64,000 nucleotides of DNA from Streptomyces sp. Alt3 (GTDB lineage Bacteria; Actinomycetota; Actinomycetes; Streptomycetales; Streptomycetaceae), in the NCBI RefSeq assembly GCF_030719215.1, contig NZ_CP120983.1, positions 8,184,001 through 8,248,000 on the forward strand. Direction: 5' to 3'. Of the stretch, positions 63,401 to 64,000 are shown piece after piece. Under the pieces are notes generated by a model that saw only the letters and a list, made by a program, of their open reading frames with translations, was not told the DNA's origin and did no database searches. Every line of letters begins with the position of its first letter. The first letter of the stretch is position 1. The translations under genes were made by a program, and so were the position numbers.

Positions 63401-64000
63401 GGAGAACACCGACTTCTCGGCCCTGCGGCTCCCCGGCTGCGCCGTCGGCCCGCTCTGGCCGGCACCGCTCGGAGCCAAGTGCCGGATCACCCTCTCGGTC
63501 GTCGAGCACGCCTCCGGAATCGACTGCCTGTGGGAGTACCGGGAGGACGTCGACGAGAAGGAGGTACGGGCCGCCCCCCGCCTTCTCGGTCAGGCCGTCG
63601 ACCGGATGGCCGACGGCGCCGACGTCACCCTGCGCGACCTGGTGGCACCGTACCGCCGCACGCTCCCCGAGCACGGCCGAGGCCCCGCATCCGCACCGGA
63701 GTTCGCCACCGTGGCCGAGGGTTTCCAGCGCCAGGCGCGCCGCACCCCCGACGCCCCGGCGGTGGCGACGGCTCACACCACCCTCAGCTACGCCGAACTC
63801 GACGCACAGGCAGCTGCGCTGGCGGAGAGCCTGCGCCCCTACCTGCCCGCCGATCCGGCCGCACCGGCAGCCGTCGCCCTGTACCTGGAGCCCTCGGTCG
63901 AGCACGTGGTGTCACTCCTCGCAGCCGCTCGGCTCAACCTGACCGCCGTGCCGCTCGACCCGTCGTACCCGCCGTCCCTGCTGCGCCAGGTGCTGGCCCA
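60465..64000 (+). CDS. Nonribosomal peptide synthetase, A-T-C-A... (3' end outside window)
   Basis: ATG 60465 shares its A with the preceding stop codon (TGATG), so it is coupled to the C-A-T-TE gene. In the 1178 residues present there is an N-terminal adenylation domain without a C domain before it (FYTSGTTGLPKG near residue 169; pocket D-A-F-F-L-G-A-T-F, close to Ile/Val codes), a carrier (SGGDSLKAL near 562), a condensation domain with HHIAVDG near 764 and VANRPRPEFADTVGMLANT, and the first 100 residues of a second adenylation domain from about 1078. An N-terminal A-T marks a loading module, so chain assembly probably starts here with an aliphatic residue and ends on the upstream TE protein. 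Confidence 0.92.
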   Translation, partial: MQDHRRLSAGAPALPPYPTLAEAVLARTRRTPGAPAVEDGTVVVDHAGLDRLSGRVASALRAAGVRPGQAVAVCLPRSWQLVCVMLGIRRAGATVVPLDRLSPDRRRRHILDDSGAVAAVHRATDGIDLPASLPAFDADRLMAGEDEPADAFPPDEPRQGTASEAAFVFYTSGTTGLPKGVEVTDAGVLRLAGAQYVPEGGGSRFGCLSNPAFDALSFEVWTPLLTGGVCVVLHDEVVQSPALLATALRDRRIDTMFITVSLFNAVVAAVPDCFATVGRVLIGGEQLNAHVVRRWYENNPDSGTVLFNAYGPTEATTFALCHPVAREFTGDAVPIGTALPGTGLLLRTPDGRVAEPGETAELLLSGPALALGYRNLPQETERCFVLLPRADGGEERWYRTGDLVRADDEGRLTHLGRADRQVKVRGFRIEPGEVERHLLAHPAVRQAHVCTRREDADRHELLAFLVLEGDLSYETYERHLADTLPVYMRPHRTHPVERIPLSANGKADEAALLGTAEAQAPWRGEHRGEREATAAQREILDLAAEVLGIAGLRPADRLTASGGDSLKALRLRFDIQRRFGVDLPQDLVLRADFAAIADAVHAPDAAVDIHPPVPLDVPGPTSPATSEQERLWLEHERDPEDAAYDVPLAFEVRGTVHLPALRRAVRTVVERHTSLRTRLVPTAQGLRQEVDAPYDPWQSCDADAGEPWQDSASRFFAHRFDLRSPYMCRATWLPSVEPDTGGPQRGAGAARGASDGGTLLLHLHHIAVDGCSLGIILGDLTEAYAAAYEGAETPAVPGPATTVAHFAHWQRAWRASPAYDEQRTRLRAYYEQGAETAPAATVSCAPARPSARLLRTTLDAVRRGALDRLAAEHGRTRFQLLLSAYVWSLYGVTGQTRPLVAAPVANRPRPEFADTVGMLANTVLLPLDMEPDASLDVLLGRHAAASAEVLRGQEVLLADVVADRGASARGDLFDYLFVQENTDFSALRLPGCAVGPLWPAPLGAKCRITLSVVEHASGIDCLWEYREDVDEKEVRAAPRLLGQAVDRMADGADVTLRDLVAPYRRTLPEHGRGPASAPEFATVAEGFQRQARRTPDAPAVATAHTTLSYAELDAQAAALAESLRPYLPADPAAPAAVALYLEPSVEHVVSLLAAARLNLTAVPLDPSYPPSLLRQVLA

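Overview
The window is high-GC actinobacterial DNA, most likely from a Streptomyces chromosome. Supporting signs are GTG and TTG starts, strong G/C codon bias with rare TTA codons placed in an AfsR-type regulator, 4-base ATGA/GTGA start-stop overlaps, an MbtH/NRPS locus, a NACHT ATPase and many one-component regulators. No rRNA, tRNA or CRISPR array was seen.

Layout. 0-13 kb is a patchwork of ordinary accessory genes and debris. It holds a NACHT ATPase abutting an esterase remnant, a TetR with a flavin hydroxylase, an Lrp/AsnC remnant, a lipoprotein, a recombinase/Tn3-transposase fusion remnant, a three-gene CMD-cupin-aldo/keto reductase operon facing its likely XRE regulator, an acetyltransferase, and a Fsr-type MFS exporter facing an AraC regulator. 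13.1-26.4 kb is an NRPS operon read on the minus strand: a trimodular C-A-T x3-TE synthetase of 3484 residues, MbtH, and a DrrAB-like ABC exporter whose ATPase and permease are both frameshifted. A small secreted peptide with two Cys-containing repeats diverges from it. 26.8-31 kb has a CASTOR/POLLUX-like channel and a TetX-like flavoenzyme facing a TetR across a perfect tet-operator palindrome.

31.4-47.8 kb looks like a self-contained and, to my knowledge, unassigned biosynthetic cluster. Minus-strand operon A (42115 to 38821) is serine O-acetyltransferase, CysK-like PLP synthase, cupin and DMT exporter. Minus-strand operon B (38512 to 31393) is bicupin, AsnB-like amidotransferase, PrpF-like isomerase, acyl-CoA-dehydrogenase-like flavoprotein without the usual catalytic Glu, cyclic amidohydrolase and flavin reductase. 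Plus-strand genes encode a tautomerase, an ATP-grasp-like protein lacking its nucleotide-binding segment, and a secreted protein with six GEGPN repeats. An AfsR/SARP regulator with two TTA codons closes it. Perfect hairpins separate the transcription units. The logic suggests a beta-substituted alanine that is amidated, isomerised, oxidised by a two-component flavin system, cyclised or hydrolysed, and exported. That is inference; the product is unknown.

48-56 kb holds small genes and then a GntR-controlled operon for 4-oxalomesaconate / 2-pyrone-4,6-dicarboxylate (PDC) catabolism (GalD-like, LigJ-like, LigK-like, LigI-like) with a frameshifted aromatic-acid-type MFS importer; ring-cleavage genes are absent. 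56.4-64 kb begins a second NRPS locus: a C-A-T-TE protein followed, overlapping, by an A-T-C-A... protein that runs off the window.

Several frameshifts, one in a 9-base homopolymer, mean that either real decay or sequencing error must be settled before function is assigned to the exporters.
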